Shown here: piece by piece, positions 1 through 6,395 of the stretch | Layout: every line of letters starts with the position of its first letter | How positions within the stretch are numbered: the stretch's first letter is position 1 | Origin: Gammaproteobacteria bacterium | GTDB lineage: Bacteria > Pseudomonadota > Gammaproteobacteria > Thiohalomonadales > Thiohalomonadaceae | Assembly (NCBI GenBank): GCA_026193675.1 | Contig: JAPHSO010000293.1 | Coordinates: 1 to 8,637 of the forward strand | Reading direction: 5' to 3' | Length of the DNA: 8,637 nt | The notes under the pieces: generated by a model | Database searches by the model: none | Told to the model about the DNA's origin: nothing | What the model saw: the letters and a program-made list of their open reading frames with translations, nothing else | Made by a program: the position numbers and the translations under genes

Positions 1-3
1 ATC

Positions 4-492
4 ATGAACAGGCCCATTAAGCTCATTCTTGCACTCTGCATCGCAACCGCCTTCGGAACACTCCATGCCGATGAACTGGACGAAATCACCATGGGGGTTA
101 TCAATGAGTCCGACATCAATATTGATGATATAGCCCAAACCATCGAACTTCCCTCTGTAGAGGAGCTGAAAGAGCGGATTCGTGAACGTGAACGTGAAAA
201 TGAAGATGAGACGGAAGGCGAAGCTGAACGTGAACGGAACGAAAACCAAAACGAAGGTGATGATGACTCATCATCTGAGGTAGATGATGCAAAAGGTGAT
301 GCTGAGCAGGAACAAGAACAGGAACACAGCGATCTCGAAGATGAAAAACAGGATATGGATCAGGAGCGAGAAGGGCTTGAAGATGAAAAGCAGGATATGG
401 AGCAAGAACGCGAAGAGCTAGAAGATCATAAAGATGAAATGGAACAGGAGCAGGAAGAGGCAGGAGAGGAGCATCATTCAGAGGATGACTAG
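4..492 (+). CDS. Exported, highly acidic heptad-repeat protein of unknown function
   Basis: Function not recognised. The 162-residue product begins with a clear Sec signal peptide: basic MNRPIK, a hydrophobic stretch of about residues 6-19, and a likely cleavage after LHA at residue 22, so the mature protein starts DELDE and should be periplasmic or secreted. Residues 23-55 look like a short ordinary domain. From about residue 55 the chain is almost entirely Glu, Asp, Arg, Lys and Gln. Residues 111-152 are three tandem 14-residue units (LEDEKQDMDQEREG and two variants) with Leu or Met exactly every seventh residue (L111, M118, L125, M132, L139, M146). There is no Cys in the mature part, no transmembrane helix and no catalytic motif. 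A long charged helix or metal/cation-binding surface is possible, but that is inference. The ATG at 4 is the only sensible start; just three upstream bases are visible, so no ribosome site can be judged. A strong terminator follows. Confidence 0.8.
   Translation: MNRPIKLILALCIATAFGTLHADELDEITMGVINESDINIDDIAQTIELPSVEELKERIRERERENEDETEGEAERERNENQNEGDDDSSSEVDDAKGDAEQEQEQEHSDLEDEKQDMDQEREGLEDEKQDMEQEREELEDHKDEMEQEQEEAGEEHHSEDD
334..459 (+). repeat. Three tandem 42-bp units encoding a 14-residue heptad-pair repeat
   Basis: Within the acidic exported protein, units at 334-375, 376-417 and 418-459 each encode 14 residues beginning Leu-Glu-Asp. Units 1 and 2 are nearly identical in protein (LEDEKQDM then D/E-QERE) but differ at several synonymous positions. 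Unit 3 is more diverged (LEDHKDEMEQEQEE). The unit length equals two heptads, so the pattern is a structural repeat that has drifted since duplication rather than a recent exact expansion. Confidence 0.8.
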
Positions 493-509
493 AATTTAAC
501 TTCTACCTG

Positions 510-515
510 TATTAT
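510..515 (+). promoter_or_regulatory. Possible -10 element for the TPR/barrel gene
   Basis: TATTAT matches the sigma-70 -10 consensus at five of six positions and lies in the only AT-rich gap before the downstream gene. The best -35 I can find is ATGACT at 485-490, overlapping the end of the upstream gene, with a long 19-bp spacer. Transcription would start near 522, inside the left arm of the hairpin that follows. This is a weak call; the main reason to suspect a promoter is that the strong terminator would otherwise cut off the next gene. Confidence 0.2.
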
Positions 516-518
516 TTT

Positions 519-554
519 AAAAACCACCCTCCTGATTTCAGGAGGGTGGTTTTT
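519..554 (+). terminator. Strong intrinsic terminator, possibly bidirectional
   Basis: Arms 519-534 and 539-554 are perfectly complementary over 16 bp around an ATTT loop. The left arm begins with five A and the right arm ends with five T, so a U-tract is available on both strands. It lies 26 bp after the acidic-protein stop and only 2 bp before the first possible start codon of the next gene. The right arm also carries GGAGGG (541-546), a good Shine-Dalgarno match for the ATG at 557. Confidence 0.85.
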
Positions 555-556
555 CA

Positions 557-1855
557 ATGGATGAGAACATGAAAATAAGAACGCCGCTACTAAGTGTCAT
601 AAGTGCCATAACATTGCTCGCCAGTCCACCTGCCTTCGCAGAAAAAAGCCACTTCCAGAGTGGCATTTCAGCATTTAAGGAGGGTAACTTTAATGTGGCC
701 TGCCAACATTTCAACAGAGCCTATCAGAGTGGATTAAGAAAGAGCTCGCTGCTCTACAATTTGGGCGTATGTCATTACAAAACGGGAAAGTACCAGGAGT
801 CTAAAAAATGGTTTGAGCAGTTGACCAAGGTCGACTCGCTCGCTCAAGTTGCACACTACAATCTGGGTCTAATCGCCCAAAAAGAGGCTAAGCCTGAAGC
901 GGCTAACCACCACTTCAGACTTTCCCAAAAAGGGAACAACAGCACCATAACCACTCTCGCCACCCGCAATTTAGATGCGAATCAGAAGGACGGCGGGCAG
1001 CTACCACAAACTGGGAGCGGCTCAAAGGGCTTCACCCTGCTTAACCTGGCGTTTGGATATGATGACAATATTGTCGATCCGGCAGCAACCGCCGCCTCCA
1101 ATGCGGGGGATAACTATCTGTCACTGTTTCTCGTAGCCTCACAAAAACTAGATTCCGACAGCAAGAATGGCTGGAGTGTTAAAGGCAGCTTCTACCAGAC
1201 TGACTACTTCTCTGTAAGCGCCTATGATATGACCAGTATCAAGGGTGGCATCACTCGTGCAATCGATAATCAAGATTGGCCCTTATGGCTCTCTCTTGAC
1301 TACAGCCAGACCACATTGGGTGGTGCCAGCTATCTCAGCAAAACAACCCTGACGGTTAAAAGTAGAAACCATAAACTCAATAGCGGCACACTTGATCTCC
1401 GCCTCCGCTTCAACTCGATCAATGCAAGTTCCGTCTATAACTATCTGGGCGGATCTCAGATCCAGTTACGAGTTGAGAACCGCTGGCGTGGCGAGCAGCA
1501 AAAACAGTTACGAATCGGCTATGACTATGAACAGAACAGCCGTAACGACAAACAGGCCCCTTTTGTCAGCTACTCACCCACTCGCCACACATTTTCCCTG
1601 AGGGGACGGAGTGAGCTGAACGGGGCATGGCTCGGCAGGGCGCGCCTGAGTTACCGTATCAGTCAGTATCCGGCCGACAGCAATCCGCAGCGCCGTAAAG
1701 ATATGACAACAACGGTTGGATTCTCTGCCGAACGTCGTCTCTGGAAAAATTGGGATTTCACAGCGGGTCTAAAACATACCGATAACAGCTCAAACATTGC
1801 TGCCAGCAGTTACAGTCGTAACGAACTCTCTCTACAGCTCTCTCGTCTATTCTAA
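557..1855 (+). CDS. Exported TPR protein with C-terminal outer-membrane beta-barrel
   Basis: The 432-residue product has a signal peptide (hydrophobic to about residue 26, likely cleavage after AFA at residue 28). Three consecutive 34-residue TPR-like units follow at about residues 31-64, 65-98 and 99-132, with typical YNLG...Y/A...G patterns. From about residue 158 the sequence alternates polar and hydrophobic or aromatic residues, starting with GYDDNI, and ends in SLQLSRLF. A C-terminal Phe on an amphipathic strand is the usual signal for outer-membrane barrel insertion by the BAM complex. The soluble TPR part would sit in the periplasm. The layout resembles Slam-type (DUF560-like) and polysaccharide-export TPR-barrel proteins, but I cannot assign either. 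Two starts are possible: ATG 557, with GGAGGG ten bases upstream, or ATG 569 (MKIRTP...), which gives a more typical basic signal-peptide start but a weak ribosome site. I keep 557 for its ribosome site. Confidence 0.75.
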   Translation: MDENMKIRTPLLSVISAITLLASPPAFAEKSHFQSGISAFKEGNFNVACQHFNRAYQSGLRKSSLLYNLGVCHYKTGKYQESKKWFEQLTKVDSLAQVAHYNLGLIAQKEAKPEAANHHFRLSQKGNNSTITTLATRNLDANQKDGGQLPQTGSGSKGFTLLNLAFGYDDNIVDPAATAASNAGDNYLSLFLVASQKLDSDSKNGWSVKGSFYQTDYFSVSAYDMTSIKGGITRAIDNQDWPLWLSLDYSQTTLGGASYLSKTTLTVKSRNHKLNSGTLDLRLRFNSINASSVYNYLGGSQIQLRVENRWRGEQQKQLRIGYDYEQNSRNDKQAPFVSYSPTRHTFSLRGRSELNGAWLGRARLSYRISQYPADSNPQRRKDMTTTVGFSAERRLWKNWDFTAGLKHTDNSSNIAASSYSRNELSLQLSRLF

Positions 1856-1875
1856 ATAGTTGGTCAATCACATCG

Positions 1876-1904
1876 GGTGATAGCAGCCTCTGCTATCACC
1901 TTTT
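1876..1904 (+). terminator. Intrinsic terminator after the TPR/barrel gene
   Basis: GGTGATAGCA (1876-1885) pairs perfectly with TGCTATCACC (1891-1900) around a GCCTC loop and is followed directly by TTTT. It begins 20 bp after the stop codon and separates the accessory region from the gshB cluster. Confidence 0.8.
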
Positions 1905-2003
1905 CATTAATTGACAGAGTGCTCACTAAAGTCAGCCAGATATAGACGCCACTAACCGCACTTGAGATACTAAACACCAATATCTGTAACCTCGATAGAG
2001 ACC

Positions 2004-2954
2004 ATGACCATTAAAGTTGGAATAGTGATGGATCCGATAGGATCGATTAACTATAAAAAAGATAGCTCACTGGCGATGTTATGGGCAGCTCAGGATAGAG
2101 GGTGGCCGCTCCACTATATGGAGCCGAACGATCTATTTCAAAGAGATGGAATTTCATACGCACAGATGCGCCCACTTAAGGTCTTCAGAGATGCCACACA
2201 CTGGTATGAGCTGGGTGAGATAGAGACCACTCCGCTACATGAACTAAATGTGATTCTGATGCGTCAGGATCCACCATTTGATCTCAACTTTCTCTACACC
2301 ACCCATATTCTGGGGCAGGCTGAGCAGCGTGGAACCCTGGTGGTCAACCGCGCCCAATCGATTCGCGATGCCAACGAAAAACTTTTCTCCACAGAGTTTC
2401 CTCAATGCACCACACCGGTTCTGGTGACTCGCAATGGAGAGCAGATCCGTGAGTTTATTGCCCAACAGGGAGAGGTGATTCTAAAACCCCTCGATGGCAT
2501 GGGTGGCGCCTCGATCTTCAAGGTCTCCCCTGACGACAGCAATACCAGCGTCATTATTGAGACCCTGACTGAGCATGGCACGCAGCTCATCATGGCGCAG
2601 AAGTTTATCCCCGAGATCAGTGCCGGAGATAAACGAATTCTGCTGATCGACGGTGAACCTGTCCCCTACGCTCTGGCCCGAATACCGGCCAAGGGGGAGC
2701 TGCGTGGCAATCTGGCCGCAGGCGGTCGAGGTGAGGGAGTACCCCTGAGTGAGCGTGACTACTGGATCTGTGAACAGGTCGCCCCAGAGCTCAAACGACG
2801 TGGTCTACTTTTCGTCGGTATCGATGTGATTGGCGACTACCTGACCGAGATCAATGTCACCAGCCCCACCTGTATTCGCGAGCTTGATGAACAGTATGGA
2901 CTCGACATCGCAGGGAACCTGATGGATAAAATAGAGTCTAAATTGGAAATCTAG
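2004..2954 (+). CDS. gshB: Glutathione synthetase
   Basis: Cytoplasmic ATP-grasp ligase that joins gamma-glutamylcysteine and glycine, using ATP, to make glutathione. At 316 residues it has the usual bacterial GshB length and begins with the family-typical MTIKVGIVMDPI. Visible signatures are the N-terminal substrate domain (residues about 1-120), the ATP-grasp segment ILKPLDGMGGAS at 159-170 (Lys161 and the Gly-rich loop), the acid pair region ending in GID at 272-274, and the metal-binding TEIN at 281-284, followed by NVTSPTCIREL, which is highly characteristic. The ribosome site is weak (AGAG three bases before ATG), but no other start fits the family N-terminus. It is the first gene of the co-directional cluster, 23 bp ahead of the TonB-like gene. 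The neighbour order matches Pseudomonas, where gshB also precedes a tonB gene. Confidence 0.97.
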   Translation: MTIKVGIVMDPIGSINYKKDSSLAMLWAAQDRGWPLHYMEPNDLFQRDGISYAQMRPLKVFRDATHWYELGEIETTPLHELNVILMRQDPPFDLNFLYTTHILGQAEQRGTLVVNRAQSIRDANEKLFSTEFPQCTTPVLVTRNGEQIREFIAQQGEVILKPLDGMGGASIFKVSPDDSNTSVIIETLTEHGTQLIMAQKFIPEISAGDKRILLIDGEPVPYALARIPAKGELRGNLAAGGRGEGVPLSERDYWICEQVAPELKRRGLLFVGIDVIGDYLTEINVTSPTCIRELDEQYGLDIAGNLMDKIESKLEI

Positions 2955-2977
2955 CCACCGCTGACCGCCCCTATTTG

Positions 2978-3865
2978 ATGTCAACCATTACACTTCCCTT
3001 TCGTAAAGACGATCCTCTTGGTATCGCCATCTTTGCTGCGGCGGCGCTCCATCTGCTGGTCATTCTCGGAGTAGAGTTCGACTTTCTCGATCCCTCCAAG
3101 ATAGAGCAGCCACCACGTTCACTGGATGTCACCCTGGTACAAAGCAAGAGTAAAGAGGCCCCCAAAGAGGCCGACTATCTGGCCCAGGCCAATCAGATTG
3201 GTGGCGGAATGGTTGAAAAAAAGGTGCGTCCCACATCTCCACCACCCACCCCCAAACCACGCCATGAACAACGGGGAGAGGCTGCCCGTAGTCAGCAGCG
3301 GCTAATTCCTGAACAGCAGGTCCAACAGAAACAACAGCGCCTACTCACCACCCAGCAGAGTGACAAACAGATCAGCGTTAAAGAGTCACAGCGCGAAAAG
3401 ATCGACAAACAGCTCCCCTCACCGGCTCAGATGTTGATGCGCAGCCGGCAGATCGATCAGGCCTTTGCTGAACTGCGAGAGATACGTCAAATTACCGCCC
3501 AAAAACCGCGGGAACGTTACATCACTGCCAATACACGGGAATACACCTTTGCCAGTTACGAGAATAGTTGGCGTCAAAAGATAGAACGTATCGGTAACCT
3601 CAACTACCCAGAAGAGGCCAAACGCAAAAGCGTTAGCGGCACCCTGCTATTGGATGTCGCCATCAAACCCGATGGCTCTCTGGCAGATGTGAAGGTGATC
3701 CGCTCATCGGGGAATCAGATCCTTGATGATGGGGCGATCTATATCGTTAAGCTGGCGGCACCGTTTGCACCATTTACCCCAGAGATTCGTAAACAGGTCG
3801 ACATCCTGCACATCACTCGCTCATGGCAGTTTAAGAACAATAACCGTCTCGAAACATACCGCTAA
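2978..3865 (+). CDS. TonB-family energy transducer (TonB3-like by position)
   Basis: Inner-membrane-anchored periplasmic protein expected to pass proton-motive energy from an ExbB/ExbD-type motor to an outer-membrane partner. From the ATG at 2978 it is 295 residues. There is a short cytoplasmic start, one transmembrane helix at about 13-31 containing His25 (TonB has a functionally important His in its helix), then a Pro/Gln/Lys/Arg-rich linker (about 42-180, with a PPPTPKP stretch near 88-94). A C-terminal TonB domain spans about 205-285, with NYPEEAK, GTLLLDVAIKPDGSL, RSSG and LDDGAI. It ends SWQF plus a short polar tail. A TTG directly before the ATG could extend it by one residue; I prefer the ATG. 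No good Shine-Dalgarno is visible. In P. aeruginosa the gene in this position is tonB3, linked to twitching motility; orthology here is inferred from synteny only. Confidence 0.88.
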   Translation: MSTITLPFRKDDPLGIAIFAAAALHLLVILGVEFDFLDPSKIEQPPRSLDVTLVQSKSKEAPKEADYLAQANQIGGGMVEKKVRPTSPPPTPKPRHEQRGEAARSQQRLIPEQQVQQKQQRLLTTQQSDKQISVKESQREKIDKQLPSPAQMLMRSRQIDQAFAELREIRQITAQKPRERYITANTREYTFASYENSWRQKIERIGNLNYPEEAKRKSVSGTLLLDVAIKPDGSLADVKVIRSSGNQILDDGAIYIVKLAAPFAPFTPEIRKQVDILHITRSWQFKNNNRLETYR

Positions 3866-3884
3866 CTGAGGTAGGATGGCGCCT

Positions 3885-4445
3885 ATGGATCCTGCCAACT
3901 CACTCAAGAACCACTTCCTGATTGCCATGCCCAATCTGGGCGATCCCAACTTCTACCATACCGTCACCTATATCTGTGAGCACAATGATGAGGGGGCGAT
4001 GGGCATTGTCATCAACCGCCCCTCCGCAACAACCCTCAACGATATGCTGCCGCAGATGGGATTGAAACCAACGCCCCAGTATATGGATCTGGTGGTTCTA
4101 GAAGGTGGTCCTGTCGAACAGGAGCACGGCTTTGTCATTCATACCCCAACAGGTGAGTGGCAATCCTCAATGTCGATCACCGATAACGTCACCCTCACCA
4201 CCTCACGCGATATTCTTGAGACGCTGACCCAAGCCGATGGACTCGATAAATTCATCATCGCCCTAGGTTATGCCGGATGGGGAGCGGGACAACTGGAACA
4301 GGAGATTCTTGAAAATAGCTGGCTGACAGTCCCCGCCAATGAAGAGATTCTGTTTGACCTCTCCTACAGTGAACGCTGGCAGGCGGCTGCAAATATCCTG
4401 GGGATCGACCTGAACCAGCTCTCATCTCAGGCCGGCCACGCATGA
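3885..4445 (+). CDS. yqgE: YqgE/AlgH family protein
   Basis: Conserved small cytoplasmic protein of the UPF0301 (YqgE/AlgH) family, whose biochemical role is not settled. The near N-terminal NHFLIAMPNLGDPNFYHTV and the following YICEHNDEGAMGIVINRP are the hallmark family sequence, and GGPVEQEHGFVIH and the GYAGWGAGQLEQEI segment also match. From the ATG at 3885 it has 186 residues, the normal length. An in-frame ATG at 3876 would add three residues. I chose 3885 because AGGA at 3873-3876 is eight bases upstream, whereas GAGG at 3868-3871 sits too close to the ATG at 3876. Its stop overlaps the next start by four bases (ATGA at 4442-4445). yqgE is very commonly paired with yqgF/ruvX, as here. 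Confidence 0.95.
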   Translation: MDPANSLKNHFLIAMPNLGDPNFYHTVTYICEHNDEGAMGIVINRPSATTLNDMLPQMGLKPTPQYMDLVVLEGGPVEQEHGFVIHTPTGEWQSSMSITDNVTLTTSRDILETLTQADGLDKFIIALGYAGWGAGQLEQEILENSWLTVPANEEILFDLSYSERWQAAANILGIDLNQLSSQAGHA

Positions 4446-4906
4446 CGCTAGCGGATCAAGAGATACCTCCCCGCGTTGTCCTTGGATTTGATTTTGGTGA
4501 AAAGAGAATAGGTGTTGCCGTCGGCCAGGAGCTGACCGGCCAGGCGCGCGGCCTCACAACACTGAGCAGTAAAAATCGTCAACCCGATTGGGAGAGCATC
4601 AGCCGCCTGATTGAGGAGTGGCGCCCCAATTTACTGATCGTCGGACGCCCTCTACATATGGATGGCACTGAACAACCGCTCACCCATTTAGCATATCGCT
4701 TTGGGAATCGCCTCTCGGGGAGGTACAATCTCCCTGTTGAGCATGTCGACGAACGACTGAGCTCATACGAGGCAGAGCAGGAGCTTAGTGAAGAGTCGAA
4801 AATTTTCACCAAGTCCGATATCGACAAACGCGCTGCCGAAAAAATTTTACAGAGCTGGCTGGATAATAACCGTCGCCTCTCCGCAAAAATAGATGACAAA
4901 TTATGA
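4442..4906 (+). CDS. ruvX: Putative pre-16S rRNA nuclease / RuvX (YqgF family)
   Basis: RNase H-fold nuclease of the YqgF family, known for 5' maturation of 16S rRNA precursor and also annotated as a putative Holliday junction resolvase. The 154-residue length is slightly long owing to about ten extra N-terminal residues before VVLGFDFGEKRIGVAVG. The three expected acidic catalytic residues are visible: Asp17 in DFG, Glu104 in VDERLSS, and Asp128 in IDKRAAEKIL. The segment LLIVGRPLHMDGTE (65-77) is the other family signature. The ATG lies inside the yqgE stop overlap, so translation is probably coupled. Its own stop overlaps the pyrR start by four bases. Confidence 0.95.
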   Translation: MTLADQEIPPRVVLGFDFGEKRIGVAVGQELTGQARGLTTLSSKNRQPDWESISRLIEEWRPNLLIVGRPLHMDGTEQPLTHLAYRFGNRLSGRYNLPVEHVDERLSSYEAEQELSEESKIFTKSDIDKRAAEKILQSWLDNNRRLSAKIDDKL

Positions 4907-5400
4907 GCATTGATCCGAACCGACTGATAGAGAAGATGGCACAACAGCTGCGCCAGGAGCTGAGTGATGAGTTGCTTGCCGAGGCGGTCATGATCGGTAT
5001 CCATACCGGTGGTGTCTGGGTGGCCGAACAGCTACATCAGCAGCTCAACCTCACCAATCCACTGGGGCTGCTCGATATTAACTTCTATCGTGATGACTTT
5101 TCACAGGGTGGCCTGCACCCCCAGGTACGCCCATCAACACTGCCGGTCGACCTTGAGAACAAAACCATCATCCTTGTCGATGACGTGCTCCAGAGTGGGC
5201 GCACCATTCGCGCAGCCCTGAATGAGATCTTCGACTACGGCCGCCCCGATCGAGTCATTCTGGCAATACTGGTCGAACGTAGTGGACGTGAACTGCCGAT
5301 TCAGGCCGATGTGATCGGAGAGGTTGTCGAACTACAAGATGATGAACAGATTAAATTAACCGGTCCCGAACCGCTGGAGTTGAAGGTAGTTAAAAAATGA
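4903..5400 (+). CDS. pyrR: PyrR: pyrimidine regulator / uracil phosphoribosyltransferase homologue
   Basis: Type I phosphoribosyltransferase-fold protein of 165 residues. In Gram-positive bacteria PyrR binds pyr mRNA leaders to control attenuation and also converts uracil plus PRPP to UMP. The PRPP-binding motif IILVDDVLQSGRT is at residues 89-101. Other PyrR-like parts are GIHTGG (32-37), YRDDFSQGG (62-70) and ERSGRELPIQADVIGE (125-140). It overlaps ruvX by four bases upstream and pyrB by four bases downstream, so no leader or attenuator can lie directly in front of pyrB. Linkage to pyrB supports a pyrimidine role, but whether it regulates by RNA binding or just salvages uracil cannot be seen. 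No strong Shine-Dalgarno precedes it, which fits coupled translation. Confidence 0.95.
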   Translation: MSIDPNRLIEKMAQQLRQELSDELLAEAVMIGIHTGGVWVAEQLHQQLNLTNPLGLLDINFYRDDFSQGGLHPQVRPSTLPVDLENKTIILVDDVLQSGRTIRAALNEIFDYGRPDRVILAILVERSGRELPIQADVIGEVVELQDDEQIKLTGPEPLELKVVKK

Positions 5401-6395
5401 ACCATCCCCTCTCTCCCTCAAAGTTACAGTTTGATAGTGATGGCAAGCTCCACCACTTTCTGACGATAGAGGGAATCAAACGCCAGACACTCACCGAGAT
5501 TCTCGATCTGGCCGACTCCTTTCTGGGAACCGAAGGGAAAGCGGTTAAAAAACTGCCACTACTACGCGGAAAGACGGTAGTAAACCTCTTCTTTGAGAAC
5601 AGCACCCGCACCCTGACCACCTTTGAACTGGCCGCACAAAGACTCTCGGCCGATGTCCTCAAGATCAATATCGCCACCTCGGCCACCGCCAAAGGCGAAA
5701 GTCTGCTCGATATGCTCCACAACCTTGAGGCGATGCAGTGCGATATGTTTGTTATTCGCCATGCCCAGAGCGGTGCTGCCCAGTTTATCGCTCATCATGT
5801 TGCCCCCCATATCAGCGTCATTAACGCAGGTGATGGGCGTCATGCTCACCCCACCCAGGCGATGCTCGATATGTTGACCATCCGTCGCCATAAACCAGAA
5901 TTTGGCGCCCTAAAGGTGGCCATTGTTGGTGATGTGCTCCACTCCCGTGTGGCACGCTCGCAGATTCATGCGCTCACCACACTCGGCGCCGCTGAGGTGC
6001 GGGTGATCGGCCCCAAGACACTGATTCCCCCCTCCATGCAGCAGCTCGGTGTGCACATCTTCCACGACATGGCCAAAGGTCTTGATGGGGTGGATGTGGT
6101 CATCATGCTGCGTCTGCAGCGTGAACGGATGGCCGGCGCCCTGTTACCGAGTGAGAAGGAGTATTTTTCTCTCTACGGTCTCACCGACGAGAAGCTGGCC
6201 ATGGCCAAGCCTGACGCCATTGTGATGCATCCCGGCCCTATCAATCGCGGTGTCGAGATCGCCTCCAGTGTTGCCGATGGTCCACAGTCGGTCATTCTGG
6301 AGCAGGTGAGCAACGGTATCGCACTAAGAATGGCGGTCATGAGCATGGTACTAGGACGAAGTCCCCAGACTCAGGCAGCGGAGGATATTCGATGA
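5397..6395 (+). CDS. pyrB: Aspartate carbamoyltransferase catalytic subunit
   Basis: Cytoplasmic enzyme of de novo pyrimidine synthesis: carbamoyl phosphate plus aspartate gives carbamoyl aspartate. Of the 332 residues, the carbamoyl-phosphate loop FFENSTRT is at 65-72, the mobile-loop SATAKGES at 95-102 supplies the active-site Lys from the neighbouring subunit, HPTQ is at 151-154, and MHPGPINRGVEI at 277-288. The roughly 20-residue N-terminal extension (MNHPLSPSKLQF...) before HHFLTIEGI is typical of Pseudomonas-type (class A) PyrB, where the extension takes part in nucleotide control. There is no pyrI regulatory-subunit gene here; a pyrC-like gene follows instead, overlapping by four bases. 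AAGG at 5383-5386 gives a fair ribosome site ten bases before ATG. Confidence 0.97.
   Translation: MNHPLSPSKLQFDSDGKLHHFLTIEGIKRQTLTEILDLADSFLGTEGKAVKKLPLLRGKTVVNLFFENSTRTLTTFELAAQRLSADVLKINIATSATAKGESLLDMLHNLEAMQCDMFVIRHAQSGAAQFIAHHVAPHISVINAGDGRHAHPTQAMLDMLTIRRHKPEFGALKVAIVGDVLHSRVARSQIHALTTLGAAEVRVIGPKTLIPPSMQQLGVHIFHDMAKGLDGVDVVIMLRLQRERMAGALLPSEKEYFSLYGLTDEKLAMAKPDAIVMHPGPINRGVEIASSVADGPQSVILEQVSNGIALRMAVMSMVLGRSPQTQAAEDIR

Noticed and set aside
334..459. CRISPR-like or mobile repeat
   Set aside because: The 42-bp units are contiguous without spacers, in frame, and diverged mainly at synonymous or conservative positions, so they are a protein repeat.
557..1855. Naming the TPR/barrel protein a Slam surface-lipoprotein assembly factor
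   Set aside because: The general layout fits, but no Slam-specific motif can be confirmed by eye and no lipoprotein substrate gene is adjacent.
1911..1946. Possible gshB promoter: TTGACA at 1911-1916 with TATAGA at 1941-1946
   Set aside because: The spacer is 24 bp, too long for a sigma-70 promoter. At 17 bp the sequence is AGCCAG, no match. A second pair (TTGAGA 1962-1967, TGTAAC 1985-1990) is weak and would leave a very short leader. No promoter is called in this gap.
5390..5891. Long reverse-strand open frames inside pyrB, and similar ones inside pyrC' and ruvX
   Set aside because: They lie wholly or almost wholly within strongly supported + strand genes, have low-complexity Ser/Arg-rich translations, and match no family I know.
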